A stretch of 64,000 bases of DNA from an uncultured Carboxylicivirga sp. (GCA_947503525.1 CANNEA010000003.1:930001-994000); one strand, 5' to 3'. Numbered from the stretch's first letter, positions 8,046 through 17,306 are shown. Made by a program: numbers and translations. The notes: generated from the letters alone by a model not told the origin.

Positions 8046-9443
8046 TTATTGAGGTCCGACAAAGCTGGTTTGAATTGTTTCGAGCAAGTCATCACCATTA
8101 TAGATCCCTATCTCAACTCTTGTATTCCTTCCGCTCAACTGATCATTGGCCAACTTAATTAAGAAAGCACCTTGTATTATTTCCTGTTTTTTAATTTGCA
8201 TATTACTTCCAGCCAACTGCACTTCTCCTTCAGGGGAAATCAACTTAATGCTTAACTCTGTTTCTTCGTTGGTTTTATTTACAATCTTGTAATTATAAAT
8301 GTTACTCAGACGGCCATCCTCTAACTTTTGAAATAAAGAACCTTGTACTCTTAATATCGTTGTCTCATAATCCGATCGCAGATTAAACAATACCACCAAG
8401 ACACCAAGTAAAGCCACCATTAAACCTGTATAGGCAATAATTCGAGGCGTCCACCTAAACTTCTCTCCTTTTTCGACATTATTTAAGGAGGTAATTCGGA
8501 TCAGGCCTTTAGGCAACTTATAACGTTCCATTACACCATCACAGGCATCGATACAGGCTGTGCAGTTAATACATTCCAACTGAATACCATCTCGAATATC
8601 AATACCGGTAGGACAAACCGTTGTACATTTATGACAATTTACACAATCGCCTTTTCCTGAAAGTGAACGATCTTCATTTTTACGCATAGGTCCCCTTGAT
8701 TCACCCCTTTTGAAATCGTAGGTTACCATCAATGTATTATTATCTAACAAGGCACCTTGTAAACGACCGTATGGACAAACCAAAGAACATACCTGCTCAC
8801 GGAAATAAGCAAATACAAAATAGAAGGCGCCTGTAAAGATCATAATAGCCATAAATACACTCATATTATCAGATGGCGAGCCTGTAATGTATTCATGAAC
8901 AGTTTCGGAACCAACAATATATGACAGCATTGTGTGCGTTATTGCCAACGAAATGAGAATAAAAATAAAATGCTTCAATAACTTACGCCAGAATTTATCA
9001 AAGGTATCTTCACCATTATTTCTAATGCGTTGCTGATCTCCACTTCCTTCAATCCAGTATTCAATTCTACGGAAAACCACCTCCATAAAAATAGTTTGCG
9101 GACATGCCCAACCACACCATACTCTACCATAAACTACCGTAAAGGTCACAATGGATATAATAATTGAAATCAATCCTATCACAAACAGGTGAAAATCTTG
9201 CGGCCAAAAAACCACACCAAACAATACGAATTTTCGATGGATAATATCAAAGAGTAACAAAGGTTCTCCGCCAATGGAGATATAAGGTGCGCCAAACAGG
9301 AACGCCAGTAAAATTACACCAACAATATTACGCGCGGTATAGTATTTCCCCTTAGGCTTATTGGCATATATCCAATTACGTTTTCCATCTTCATTCATTG
9401 TGACTATGCGGTCACGAAAGGAATTGTTCTGATCGTTTGCCAT
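8046..9443 (-). CDS. ccoG: CcoG/FixG polyferredoxin, cbb3 oxidase accessory protein
   Basis: CcoG is a membrane ferredoxin that reduces Cu(II) to Cu(I) during copper delivery to cbb3 oxidase in studied bacteria. The 465 residues show several membrane spans and CX3CP motifs at C110/C114 (WCGWACPQ) and C219/C223 (CSLVCPYG). Two ferredoxin motifs follow at C267-C277 (CVNCHKCTTVCPTG) and C291-C301 (CINCTACIDACDG). The C-terminal third forms the immunoglobulin-like periplasmic domain typical of FixG. It is separated from ccoP by 167 bases with a hairpin, so expression may be uncoupled from the structural genes. Confidence 0.92.
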   Translation of the reverse strand: MANDQNNSFRDRIVTMNEDGKRNWIYANKPKGKYYTARNIVGVILLAFLFGAPYISIGGEPLLLFDIIHRKFVLFGVVFWPQDFHLFVIGLISIIISIVTFTVVYGRVWCGWACPQTIFMEVVFRRIEYWIEGSGDQQRIRNNGEDTFDKFWRKLLKHFIFILISLAITHTMLSYIVGSETVHEYITGSPSDNMSVFMAIMIFTGAFYFVFAYFREQVCSLVCPYGRLQGALLDNNTLMVTYDFKRGESRGPMRKNEDRSLSGKGDCVNCHKCTTVCPTGIDIRDGIQLECINCTACIDACDGVMERYKLPKGLIRITSLNNVEKGEKFRWTPRIIAYTGLMVALLGVLVVLFNLRSDYETTILRVQGSLFQKLEDGRLSNIYNYKIVNKTNEETELSIKLISPEGEVQLAGSNMQIKKQEIIQGAFLIKLANDQLSGRNTRVEIGIYNGDDLLETIQTSFVGPQ

Positions 9444-9557
9444 TGATGTGGTGTTTATGTGTTCAGGAATTGTAAAAGTATCAATACTCTGCTAAAATCA
9501 GAATTAACTTTCGATTTTTTGAATAGTAAATCTTTTTCCAGAATTCCATAACCAAAA

Positions 9558-9583
9558 TCGGGCAACGTTTTTACATTGCCCGA
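9558..9583 (-). terminator. Hairpin between ccoP and ccoG
   Basis: TCGGGCAA (9558-9565) pairs perfectly with TTGCCCGA (9576-9583) around a 10-base loop. On the minus strand it is followed by TTTTGG, a short U tract, so it could be a leaky terminator or an RNA-stabilising 3' end for the ccoNOQP message. It lies 28 bases past the ccoP stop codon. Confidence 0.55.
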
Positions 9584-9610
9584 AATATATCAATACTTTA
9601 TTGTCTAAGA

Positions 9611-10285
9611 CTATTCTGCAGGCACATACTTCTCACCCTCCGGTGCTTTCGGATTAGGTGGATTGGTTCCTACAAGTGTTGTAATAAAACTAGCTACCTG
9701 GTGAATTTGATTAGCCGATAATTGCCCTTTCCAGGCAATCATACCCTTTTCAATTACACCGGTATTAATTATTCTCATAATATCTTCAAAACTTCCTCCG
9801 TGAATCCAATACTCATCAGTTAAGTTAGGACCAACCAGGCCTTGCCCTTCAGCCAAATGGCATACCGCACAATTGGTAGCAAAAACCTTTGCTCCTTTAT
9901 CTAAATCAGCTTGTCCAAGCAATGGTACTGAATAATCCACCTTAACGGTTTCAATACTTATACCACCTCCTCCTTCAGCACCCTCTTCCTCTTCAACTGG
10001 CAATGCAGCATACATTTCACTTTCATATTCCTCAATCTGCATTTCTCCATCACCAAAGAAATGATACTTGGCAATATATACATACGCAAATAATATACTT
10101 CCAATAAGGATGAAAGTTAACCACCAGGGCGGATTATTGGCCAATTCACGTATACCATCAAATTCATGCTCCGGAACAAACTTGTCATTTGTTAATGGAT
10201 CAATTTCCGGTAGATTTTGGTTTTTCTTATTCTCTTCCATAGATGCGAATAAATATTTTGAAACTACAGGATCCGAAGATCCCAT
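9611..10285 (-). CDS. ccoP: cbb3 oxidase subunit CcoP (single-haem form)
   Basis: CcoP is the membrane-anchored cytochrome c subunit that passes electrons to CcoO. The 224-residue frame has one membrane span (WWLTFILIGSILFAYVYIA, about 54-72), the CcoP-typical FDGIRELANNPP before it, and one c-type haem motif CAVCH (139-143) with a likely Met ligand in GMIAWKG. Proteobacterial CcoP has two haem domains; here there is only one, as in several Bacteroidota. The start may be the ATG at 10240 (MEENKKNQN) rather than 10285. It follows ccoQ closely and precedes the hairpin at 9558-9583. Confidence 0.9.
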   Translation of the reverse strand: MGSSDPVVSKYLFASMEENKKNQNLPEIDPLTNDKFVPEHEFDGIRELANNPPWWLTFILIGSILFAYVYIAKYHFFGDGEMQIEEYESEMYAALPVEEEEGAEGGGGISIETVKVDYSVPLLGQADLDKGAKVFATNCAVCHLAEGQGLVGPNLTDEYWIHGGSFEDIMRIINTGVIEKGMIAWKGQLSANQIHQVASFITTLVGTNPPNPKAPEGEKYVPAE

Positions 10286-10297
10286 AGTTTATAAGGT

Positions 10298-10501
10298 TCA
10301 TTGAATTAATTCTGGATCTGAATCAGGTAACTCATCGGCTTTATCCGTTGCATAATTTGATACTTCTTCAACCACGTCTTTATCCATTCGGATCACATAC
10401 CATGTGATGATTAAAAACAAGGTAAAGAAAAGCACAAAAGAGATTAATGGATAAATTTCCACTCCCGAAATACCTTCTAAATAATGTCTTACCAGTTTCA
10501 T
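10298..10501 (-). CDS. ccoQ: CcoQ-like small cbb3 oxidase subunit
   Basis: The 67-residue protein has one hydrophobic segment (YPLISFVLFFTLFLIITWYV) followed by a charged tail containing RMDKDVVEEVSN, which fits CcoQ, a small stabilising subunit. It lies between ccoNO (12 bases away) and ccoP (12 bases away). CcoQ sequences diverge widely, so position is as important as sequence here. Confidence 0.8.
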   Translation of the reverse strand: MKLVRHYLEGISGVEIYPLISFVLFFTLFLIITWYVIRMDKDVVEEVSNYATDKADELPDSDPELIQ

Positions 10502-10512
10502 ACTTAAATTTG

Positions 10513-12660
10513 TTATTCAGCAGCTTCTTCTACAGGAGCTACTTTATAAATATCTGTACCCAAGCGTTGTAAATAAGCAATCAAAGCAATAATCTCCTTC
10601 TCACTACTTGTTTCAATGCCGGCTGATTTTAAACCATCAACCATCTTATCTGCCTGAGCCATATAATCAGCAACAGCCTTTTGGTCATATCCTTCTTCGT
10701 AAGGCACACCTAAAGTTTGCATTGCTCTTATTTTAGCAGGTATCCCTTCAATATTCGCATCATCACTAATCAACCAAGGATACTTAGGCATTATTGAATT
10801 TTCATTCAAAATTTGAGGATCCAACATATGGTTAAAATGCCATGCATCAGGTTTATATATTTTTCCTGTCATTACACCTTCACGTGCTAAATCCGGACCT
10901 GTTCGTTTAGATCCCCATTGGAATGGATGATCGTAAACAAATTCACCAGCTTTTGAATACTCTCCATAACGTTCAGTTTCGGAACGGAACGGGCGAACCA
11001 TTTGTGAGTGACAGTTATAACAACCTTCACGAACATAAATATCACGGCCTTCCAATTCTAATGGTGTATATGGTTTCACACTCGATATTGTTGGAACATT
11101 TGATTTGATTAAGAAAGTAGGAATCAATTCAACAAAGGTTCCAATCAAAACCACAACCAATGATAAAACCATAAATTGAACAGGCTTGCGCTCTAACCAT
11201 CCGTGCAACTTCTCACCCGGCTTTTTAGCCGTAATATTCTCAACAACAGCTGTTGTTTCCTCATTGGCAATCATCTTACCCATACTTGCCGTTTTAAACA
11301 AGTTATAGGTCATTAAAATGGCACCAGTTAAGTAGATAACTCCACCAAAGGCACGCATATAATACATTGGTCTGATTTGCGTTACCGTTTCAAGGAAACT
11401 AGGATAAGCTAATAAACCCTCAGACGTAAATTCTTTCCACATTAAACTTTGGGCCAAACCGGCCCAATACATCGGAATGGCATAGAATAATATACCTAGT
11501 GTACCAATCCAGAAGTGGGCATTGGCTAGTTTCTGTGAGTATAATTTAACCTTGAATATTTGAGGAACTAACCAGTAAAGCACTCCGAAAGTCAGGAATC
11601 CATTCCACCCTAAAGTTCCTACATGAACGTGGGCAACTGTCCAATCCGTGTAGTGACTAATGGCATTAACATTTTTCAATGATAACATAGGACCTTCAAA
11701 AGTGGCCATACCATAAGCAGTTACGGCAACCACCAAAAATTTAAGCGTTGCACTCTCGCGTACTTTATCCCAGGCACCTCGTAAAGTTAATAAGCCGTTT
11801 AACATACCTCCCCATGATGGAGCAATCAACATGATTGAGAAAACGGTTCCCAATGATTGTGCCCATTCAGGTAAAGCAGTATATAATAAATGATGTGGTC
11901 CGGCCCAGATGTATATAAATAGGAAAGACCAAAAGTGAACAATCGATAAACGGTATGAATAAACCGGGCGGTTTGAAGCCTTTGGTACAAAGTAATACAT
12001 TAGACCCAAATATGGTGTAGTCAGGAAAAATGCAACTGCGTTATGACCATACCACCATTGAACCAAGGCGTCTTGAACTCCAGCATACCACGAATAACTT
12101 TTAAACAAAGTAACCGGTAATTCAACTGAATTAACCACATGCAGCACGGTTACTGTTACAAAGGTGGCAATGTAGAACCAGATAGCTACGTATAAATGCT
12201 TTACGCGGCGTTTCATAATGGTTCCAAACATATTCCATCCGAATACCAACCAACAAACAGCAATTAAAATATCGATCGGCCATTCCAACTCCGCGTATTC
12301 TTTACCTGTGGTAAAGCCCAGAGCTAAGGATAATGCCGCCAATACAATAATTAACTGCCATACCCAAAAATGAAACCAGCTTAAAACATCACTGAACATT
12401 CTTGTTTTTAGCAATCGCTGCATGGAATAGTATACACCCATAAAAATACCATTACCTACAAAAGCAAAAATTGCTGCGTTGGTATGGATTGGTCGAACCC
12501 GACCAAATGTGGTATACTCTAAATTAAAATTGAATGCTGGCATGGCCATCTGAAGTGCGGCTAACACCCCAGCTAACATACCAACTAAGCCCCAAATAAT
12601 GGTGGCGAACATAAAGTACTTGACAATTTTATTGTCGTAATAAAACGTCTCTTGCTTCAT
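10513..12660 (-). CDS. ccoNO: Fused cbb3 oxidase catalytic and cytochrome c subunits, CcoNO
   Basis: One 715-residue chain joins the catalytic haem-copper subunit CcoN (about 1-480) to the monohaem cytochrome CcoO (about 490-715). CcoN ligands are visible: H59 in PIHTNAA, H206 in YGHNAV for CuB, the pair H256-H257 in AGPHHLL, and H344/H346 in AHVHVG. CcoO shows the c-haem motif CYNCH at about 547-551 followed by SQMVRPFRSE and GPDLAREG. The enzyme reduces oxygen at low concentration and pumps protons. The frame opens at 12747, but the ATG at 12660 (MKQETFYYD) gives the usual CcoN start; the extra upstream codons read through the ccoS gene. ccoS overlaps this start by 32 bases in another frame. 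Confidence 0.93.
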   Translation of the reverse strand: MKQETFYYDNKIVKYFMFATIIWGLVGMLAGVLAALQMAMPAFNFNLEYTTFGRVRPIHTNAAIFAFVGNGIFMGVYYSMQRLLKTRMFSDVLSWFHFWVWQLIIVLAALSLALGFTTGKEYAELEWPIDILIAVCWLVFGWNMFGTIMKRRVKHLYVAIWFYIATFVTVTVLHVVNSVELPVTLFKSYSWYAGVQDALVQWWYGHNAVAFFLTTPYLGLMYYFVPKASNRPVYSYRLSIVHFWSFLFIYIWAGPHHLLYTALPEWAQSLGTVFSIMLIAPSWGGMLNGLLTLRGAWDKVRESATLKFLVVAVTAYGMATFEGPMLSLKNVNAISHYTDWTVAHVHVGTLGWNGFLTFGVLYWLVPQIFKVKLYSQKLANAHFWIGTLGILFYAIPMYWAGLAQSLMWKEFTSEGLLAYPSFLETVTQIRPMYYMRAFGGVIYLTGAILMTYNLFKTASMGKMIANEETTAVVENITAKKPGEKLHGWLERKPVQFMVLSLVVVLIGTFVELIPTFLIKSNVPTISSVKPYTPLELEGRDIYVREGCYNCHSQMVRPFRSETERYGEYSKAGEFVYDHPFQWGSKRTGPDLAREGVMTGKIYKPDAWHFNHMLDPQILNENSIMPKYPWLISDDANIEGIPAKIRAMQTLGVPYEEGYDQKAVADYMAQADKMVDGLKSAGIETSSEKEIIALIAYLQRLGTDIYKVAPVEEAAE

Positions 12661-12841
12661 CTGAGATTTTGGATTTTGTATTTGACTTTTCTTCTTTATT
12701 ATCGTGCTGATCAAATAATATCCGTACTGATGGTGAATAGTCGTCATCGTACTGCCCTGAACGAACAGCCCAAATAAACAACCACAAAAACAATAAAGCC
12801 ACTAACAAACTGGCTATCACCAACACAAATATTATCTCCAT
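12629..12841 (-). CDS. ccoS: CcoS, cbb3 oxidase maturation protein
   Basis: CcoS is a short membrane protein needed for cofactor insertion into cbb3 oxidase. The 70 residues begin with a hydrophobic span (IFVLVIASLLVALLFLWLF) and then carry the family signature SGQYDDDYSPSVRILFD. A charged tail (DQHDNKEEKSNTKSK) is longer than in most CcoS proteins and is encoded partly inside the ccoNO start, with a 32-base overlap in a different frame. Such an overlap suggests translational coupling. Confidence 0.9.
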   Translation of the reverse strand: MEIIFVLVIASLLVALLFLWLFIWAVRSGQYDDDYSPSVRILFDQHDNKEEKSNTKSKISDEARDVLLRQ

Positions 12842-12857
12842 TCTTACTTTATTTTAA

Positions 12858-12873
12858 TAACGTTTAACCGTTA
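12858..12873. promoter_or_regulatory. Palindrome upstream of ccoS (possible operator)
   Basis: TAACGTTTAACCGTTA is a 16-base palindrome with a single mismatched pair, starting 17 bases before the ccoS ATG. It could bind a dimeric regulator, or be a small hairpin in the 5' leader. It does not match the FNR consensus TTGAT-N4-ATCAA. Confidence 0.3.
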
Positions 12874-12990
12874 CCTAAAAAACCGCGTAAATATAGCAAT
12901 ATTTAAGATTTTAAGCTCTTTATTTCATATTCTTAATGGCAGTTTTTCGCCTATAATTACAATTTCTATGTTCACTTTGTTTCGTAAAAG

Positions 12991-15363
12991 TTAAAGTAAT
13001 CTTCTTTTTTTTGCCAACAGCATTACGCTTAAACTGGTAAAGACAACAACCGAAGCACTGCTCAATGGCATCAAAACAGCTGCAAACAATGGACTTAACT
13101 GACCACTGACAGCATAATACAAGCCAACTACATTATATAAAAAAGAAATAGAAATTGCAGCATATACTACTCGCATTGCCGATTTAGAAAAAGCAATAAA
13201 CTTTGGTAATCTCACCAACTCGGACGCACTTATGATAGCATCACTCGATGGAGAAAACTGATAGACATCATCAGCGACAGCTATTCCTACCTGAGCCTCT
13301 TTAAGGGCTCCTACATCATTCATTCCATCGCCCAACATTAACACTTGTTTTCCTTCAGCCTTTAACTTGGCTACATATTCCAACTTATCTTTGGGTGTTT
13401 GATAAAAATGAAGATTATTTTTATTCGTTAGCTCTTTCTCCAATACTTGCCTTTCGGCATCGTTATCACCTGAAAGCACATGAACTTCTGCTTTTCTCTG
13501 AACAGCCTTCAGCATTTCTTTCCAATCTGGTCGATAAAAGTTATGAATCACAAAATATCCAAAACTCTTATCATCAATTGAAATATGCACACGTGCCGCT
13601 TCCTCTTTACCATCACTATTAATCCCAATATAGGATGATGAACCCATTTTAATCCTATGATTCATCACAGTGCCACTAACTCCTGCCCCTTCACGTTCAT
13701 CAAAGTCAAAAACTTCAAATTCGTCAGACTTATTTAAATGCTGAAATAAGGCCCTGCTCAATGGATGGCGTGACTGATGAGCCAAGGATTTAATGAGAGA
13801 TGAATGAAAATGATCTAATTCTAAACCTTCATAATTTACTTCAAAAACATCAGGATCCGTTAAGGTTCCGGTTTTATCGAAAACAATGGTATCTGTTTTG
13901 GTTAAGCCTTCAATAATAGCCGTTAACTTCAGATAGAACTTGTTCTTGCCCATAATTCGACTGGCATGTCCAAATGCAAAAGGAACTGATAACGCTAAGG
14001 CACAAGGACAAGCAATAATCAATACCGATGTAAAAGCCAAAATAGCCTTACTACTATCCTGCCAAAGCCAATATAATCCCGTTAATGTTGCAATGATCAA
14101 TATGGCTATTGTAAAATATTTACTTACCGCATCCAAAGTTGCCGACAACATAGATTCATTGCCGTCTTTATCTGTACGCTCTTTCCAAAGCTCAGCCAAA
14201 TAACCAGTTTCTACTTTCTTTTCCACTTTCAGAAGCAAGGCGCTACCTATTACCCTGCCTCCTGCATAAATCATATCTTCCTTTTGTTTGCGAACAGGAA
14301 CCGACTCTCCGGTAATAAAGCTATAATCAATAGAAGCTCCAATCGATAATAATGATGCATCCGCAGGTATGATTTCACCATTTCTTACTGAAATTTTATC
14401 TCCTGATTCTAACTGATTAATCGGAACTATTTCTTCTTCGTTATCCTTAATCCTTGTTATACCTAATGGAAAGTAAGATGAATAATCATTATCAAAACTT
14501 AGGGCCTCATAAGTTTTGGCCTGATACCATTTACCAATCAACAAAAAGAATACTAAGCCTGTGAGAGAATCCAGATAACCAGAACCTGTTCCCGAAACAA
14601 TTTCGTAGGTGCTCCTTAAAAAAATGGCAATAATCCCTATGGCAATAGGTAAATCGATGGATATGATTTTACGACGCAAATTTTTCCATGCCGTAATAAA
14701 ATACTCATTCCCTGAAAATAACAGGACCGGCAACACCAGAAGCCAGCTAATCCATTTAAAATTATTAATTAAATCAGGGTTTAAGGCCACATCATCTGAC
14801 AAGTAATCCGGAAAGCTTAATAACATTACATTTCCGAATACAAAACCCGCTACACCAAGCTTAACAATTAGTTTCTTACTCTTTTTAGCTGTTTTCTTTT
14901 GTTCCTCAGTCTTAATATGAGGCTTATAATTAATGGATGATAAAAGATTCATTAACTCACTCAACTTAATCTCGTCCTCATTATAAGTAATGCTGGCTTC
15001 TCGCCTGTTGAAATTAACAGCTGAATTGATGACACCTGGCTGTAATTGATGAAGATTTTCAATTAACCAAATGCACGAACTACAATGGATAGAAGGAATA
15101 TAGAGCTTTATACGGGCAATTGAACCATCATGAAAATCCAAAACAGACTGTTTAATCTCATCCTGATCAAGATAATCATAGTATTCTGCAGCAGTATTTT
15201 TTTTGCGAATACCGGGAGCCTTATTAATATCATAATAGGCACCCATATCTTTTGAATTCAATATATCATACACCATCACACAGCCCTCACAACAGAAATC
15301 TTTTCCATCGTGTTGAACCCATGTTTGGGATGGACTACCACAGTGGTAACACCTTTTGCTCAT
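12991..15363 (-). CDS. ccoI: CcoI/FixI copper-exporting P-type ATPase for cbb3 oxidase
   Basis: CcoI-type P1B ATPases move copper across the membrane for cbb3 oxidase assembly. The 790 residues have an N-terminal cysteine-rich zinc-finger-like part (C5, C8, then FCCEGC at 23-28), a metal-binding domain with CSSC (94-97), TGES (351-354), the CPC transport motif (452-454), the phosphorylation site DKTGT (D496) and GDGMND near the hinge. The order of parts matches the large FixI subgroup. It is the first gene of the cluster; ccoS starts 149 bases later. Not a general efflux CopA: the Cys-rich head and the location argue for the oxidase role. Confidence 0.92.
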   Translation of the reverse strand: MSKRCYHCGSPSQTWVQHDGKDFCCEGCVMVYDILNSKDMGAYYDINKAPGIRKKNTAAEYYDYLDQDEIKQSVLDFHDGSIARIKLYIPSIHCSSCIWLIENLHQLQPGVINSAVNFNRREASITYNEDEIKLSELMNLLSSINYKPHIKTEEQKKTAKKSKKLIVKLGVAGFVFGNVMLLSFPDYLSDDVALNPDLINNFKWISWLLVLPVLLFSGNEYFITAWKNLRRKIISIDLPIAIGIIAIFLRSTYEIVSGTGSGYLDSLTGLVFFLLIGKWYQAKTYEALSFDNDYSSYFPLGITRIKDNEEEIVPINQLESGDKISVRNGEIIPADASLLSIGASIDYSFITGESVPVRKQKEDMIYAGGRVIGSALLLKVEKKVETGYLAELWKERTDKDGNESMLSATLDAVSKYFTIAILIIATLTGLYWLWQDSSKAILAFTSVLIIACPCALALSVPFAFGHASRIMGKNKFYLKLTAIIEGLTKTDTIVFDKTGTLTDPDVFEVNYEGLELDHFHSSLIKSLAHQSRHPLSRALFQHLNKSDEFEVFDFDEREGAGVSGTVMNHRIKMGSSSYIGINSDGKEEAARVHISIDDKSFGYFVIHNFYRPDWKEMLKAVQRKAEVHVLSGDNDAERQVLEKELTNKNNLHFYQTPKDKLEYVAKLKAEGKQVLMLGDGMNDVGALKEAQVGIAVADDVYQFSPSSDAIISASELVRLPKFIAFSKSAMRVVYAAISISFLYNVVGLYYAVSGQLSPLFAAVLMPLSSASVVVFTSLSVMLLAKKRRLL

Positions 15364-15442
15364 TATTATTTGGAATTATAGGAATCAGCTAATACAGCGG
15401 ATAATGTATAACAACAATCTAAGAGTGCTTTTGATTTGACTT

Positions 15443-16327
15443 TTATATCAAAGAGATTGTTGTTTCAAGACAATGCGAGTTACCAGGCACAATCGTTATC
15501 GTGTCTTCCAAGCTATTAGCCGCCTCAACACATAACATATTCCGATAATCTTCATTCCCTAAATCGGCCATTTGAGCAGCGAGTTCTTCCCATGGGTTCC
15601 ATACCACAGTCACCTTACTTCCTTTCTTTGCAACATTAATGCGTCTTGATATATCATTAATTACACAATCGGTTTCAATACCATGATACCTTCTATCTAT
15701 ACGATTGTTAAACAAAAGTAAATCTTCGTTTTGCCTTGCTTCCTTCTTAAGCACATCATCCATATATGGCGTATCTTTCAAACCTTTTAAGCTAACATTA
15801 GCAATATCAGACACATTAAAGTACGAATGCAAGGCAGAACTAATATCGAAAGCACTTTCACTCTTATTTATTGTGGTTAAGGCTACACTTAGTTTTGTTC
15901 CCACCTTAATTTCCGCATACAATTCAAATTCATAAGGGAATAATTTGAAGGTTTCTTCATTCGATTTCAATACTAATTCCAAGGTAATCTCACCGTTATT
16001 TTGCATAGCCCCATTTACTTGCCATGTTGATATACGCGCAAAACCGTGTGATGGAAATGATGCCTCTGTAGGATGCGCATTAAACCAAGGCCAACAAATA
16101 GGAATACCCCCACGTATGGCTTTACCTTCTTCGAAATAGCTCTCACTACTTACAAAAAGTAAGTCTTCTTGACCGATTGGAATAAAACTCAATACTTGTG
16201 CACCATAAAGGGAAATTTTTGCCTTTGAATAAGAAGAATTGATTTCAGCAACGATGCTATGCTTCTCTTCGTAAAAAGTCAAAACTCCTTCTATCCCATA
16301 CCTCTCGTTAATTTCGCTTAGTTGCAT
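15443..16327 (-). CDS. Glucose-6-phosphate 1-epimerase-like mutarotase (YeaD family)
   Basis: Aldose-1-epimerase-fold protein of the D-hexose-6-phosphate mutarotase group. The open frame reaches 16384, but MQLSEINERYG at 16327 matches the family start and the codons before it look like an AT-rich leader. Family motifs are visible: GAQVLSFIP, AIRGGIPICWPWF, PSHGFAR (catalytic His), LHSYFNVSD and VVWNPWEE near the end. It probably interconverts the anomers of glucose-6-phosphate or a similar sugar phosphate in the cytoplasm. It lies 79 bases upstream of ccoI on the same strand with no terminator seen, so it might share transcription, but no functional link is evident. Confidence 0.82.
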   Translation of the reverse strand: MQLSEINERYGIEGVLTFYEEKHSIVAEINSSYSKAKISLYGAQVLSFIPIGQEDLLFVSSESYFEEGKAIRGGIPICWPWFNAHPTEASFPSHGFARISTWQVNGAMQNNGEITLELVLKSNEETFKLFPYEFELYAEIKVGTKLSVALTTINKSESAFDISSALHSYFNVSDIANVSLKGLKDTPYMDDVLKKEARQNEDLLLFNNRIDRRYHGIETDCVINDISRRINVAKKGSKVTVVWNPWEELAAQMADLGNEDYRNMLCVEAANSLEDTITIVPGNSHCLETTISLI

Positions 16328-16446
16328 TTTATTGTACGATTGTTTGAATTCGAAATATAGGTAAAGCAAATAAAAGCTTTCCATTATTTAAATAGTTTTC
16401 TTACTGTTTTTTCTATATTTAAATTCCATTAATAAATTATTACATC

Positions 16447-17019
16447 ATGATTCCAACTCGCCAACAAGCAATTGAATTATTTCAGAAATATAATCAAAGC
16501 GAAAGTTTAACAAAGCATGCCATTTGTGTTGAGGGAGTTATGCGTTACTTTGCCCAGAAATATGGTGAAGATGAGGAAAAATGGGGTATTATTGGCTTAG
16601 TACATGATTTGGATTATGAGAAATATCCAGATGAACATTGTGTGAAAACAAAAGAAATACTTGAACGAGAAAATTGGCCGGAGGATTACATTCATGCTAT
16701 TCTATCACACGCCTTCGGCATTTGTACCGATGTGGAGCCCAAACACATTATGGAAAAGATACTGTATGCCACAGATGAACTAACAGGATTAATTACTACT
16801 GCTGTTTTAGTTCGCCCGGATAAAAGCATTCATTCATTAAGCCTTAAATCGGTTAAAAAACGATGGAAAGACAAACGTTTTGCTGCGAAGGTTGATAGAG
16901 GTATTATCACTAAAGGTGCTGAAATGCTCAGTATGCCAATTGAAGAGTTGATTGAAGAAACCATTGAGGCGATGAAAACTGTTGCTAAACAATTAGGTTT
17001 GGGAGGCTCGAAATTGTAA
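16447..17019 (+). CDS. HD-domain hydrolase
   Basis: A 190-residue single-domain HD phosphohydrolase. Metal-binding motifs are visible as H24 in LTKHAIC, the HD pair in LVHDLDYEKYPDEH near 53-54, H in ILSHAFG near 87, and the late Asp in YATDELTG. It resembles the widespread family annotated as HDIG or HD superfamily phosphodiesterases, of unknown substrate (nucleotides are usual). It is divergently transcribed from the mutarotase, with about 120 bases between the likely starts. Confidence 0.75.
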   Translation: MIPTRQQAIELFQKYNQSESLTKHAICVEGVMRYFAQKYGEDEEKWGIIGLVHDLDYEKYPDEHCVKTKEILERENWPEDYIHAILSHAFGICTDVEPKHIMEKILYATDELTGLITTAVLVRPDKSIHSLSLKSVKKRWKDKRFAAKVDRGIITKGAEMLSMPIEELIEETIEAMKTVAKQLGLGGSKL

Positions 17020-17027
17020 AGATTAAT

Positions 17028-17306
17028 TTACATTTTACTATTTCGATTTTCTGCCTCAAACATAAGCAATTCAATGCCCCATATTTTTGTGATTGAGTAA
17101 CCAACTAACTTCTCTATCTCTAAATGTTGTTCATTATACTACGGCTTCATTGCTAACCGTTTAAGCTCATTTAAATAATTGAGGTATAAATTGAGTTGAT
17201 CAATTCCATATTGTGATTTTTTAACGGTCAAATAGCTCAATATTCGACTATCCCATATCGCGTATAAAATTGGACAAATTAGTATGACATCAATTAGAGT
17301 AATTAT
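17028..17306 (-). pseudogene. Decayed 3' part of an unidentified gene with an in-frame TAG
   Basis: On the minus strand one frame stays open for 55 codons (17306-17142), meets a TAG at 17141-17139, then stays open in the same frame for another 36 codons to TAA at 17030-17028. The translation looks like real protein on both sides: YAIWDSRILSYLTVKKS, then QLNLYLNYLNELKRL before the stop and EKLVGYSITKIWGIELLMFE after it. There is no start codon context and the 5' end runs into the last codons of the Gfo/Idh gene in another frame, so the front of the gene appears deleted. I do not recognise the family beyond a resemblance to proteins with an IWDSRV-type motif. Confidence 0.5.

Noticed and set aside
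12660-12747. N-terminal 29-codon extension of ccoNO
   Set aside because: The residues (TTIHHQYGYYLISTII, then a KSQIQNPKSQ-like stretch) do not resemble any CcoN start and overlap ccoS; the internal ATG fits the family.
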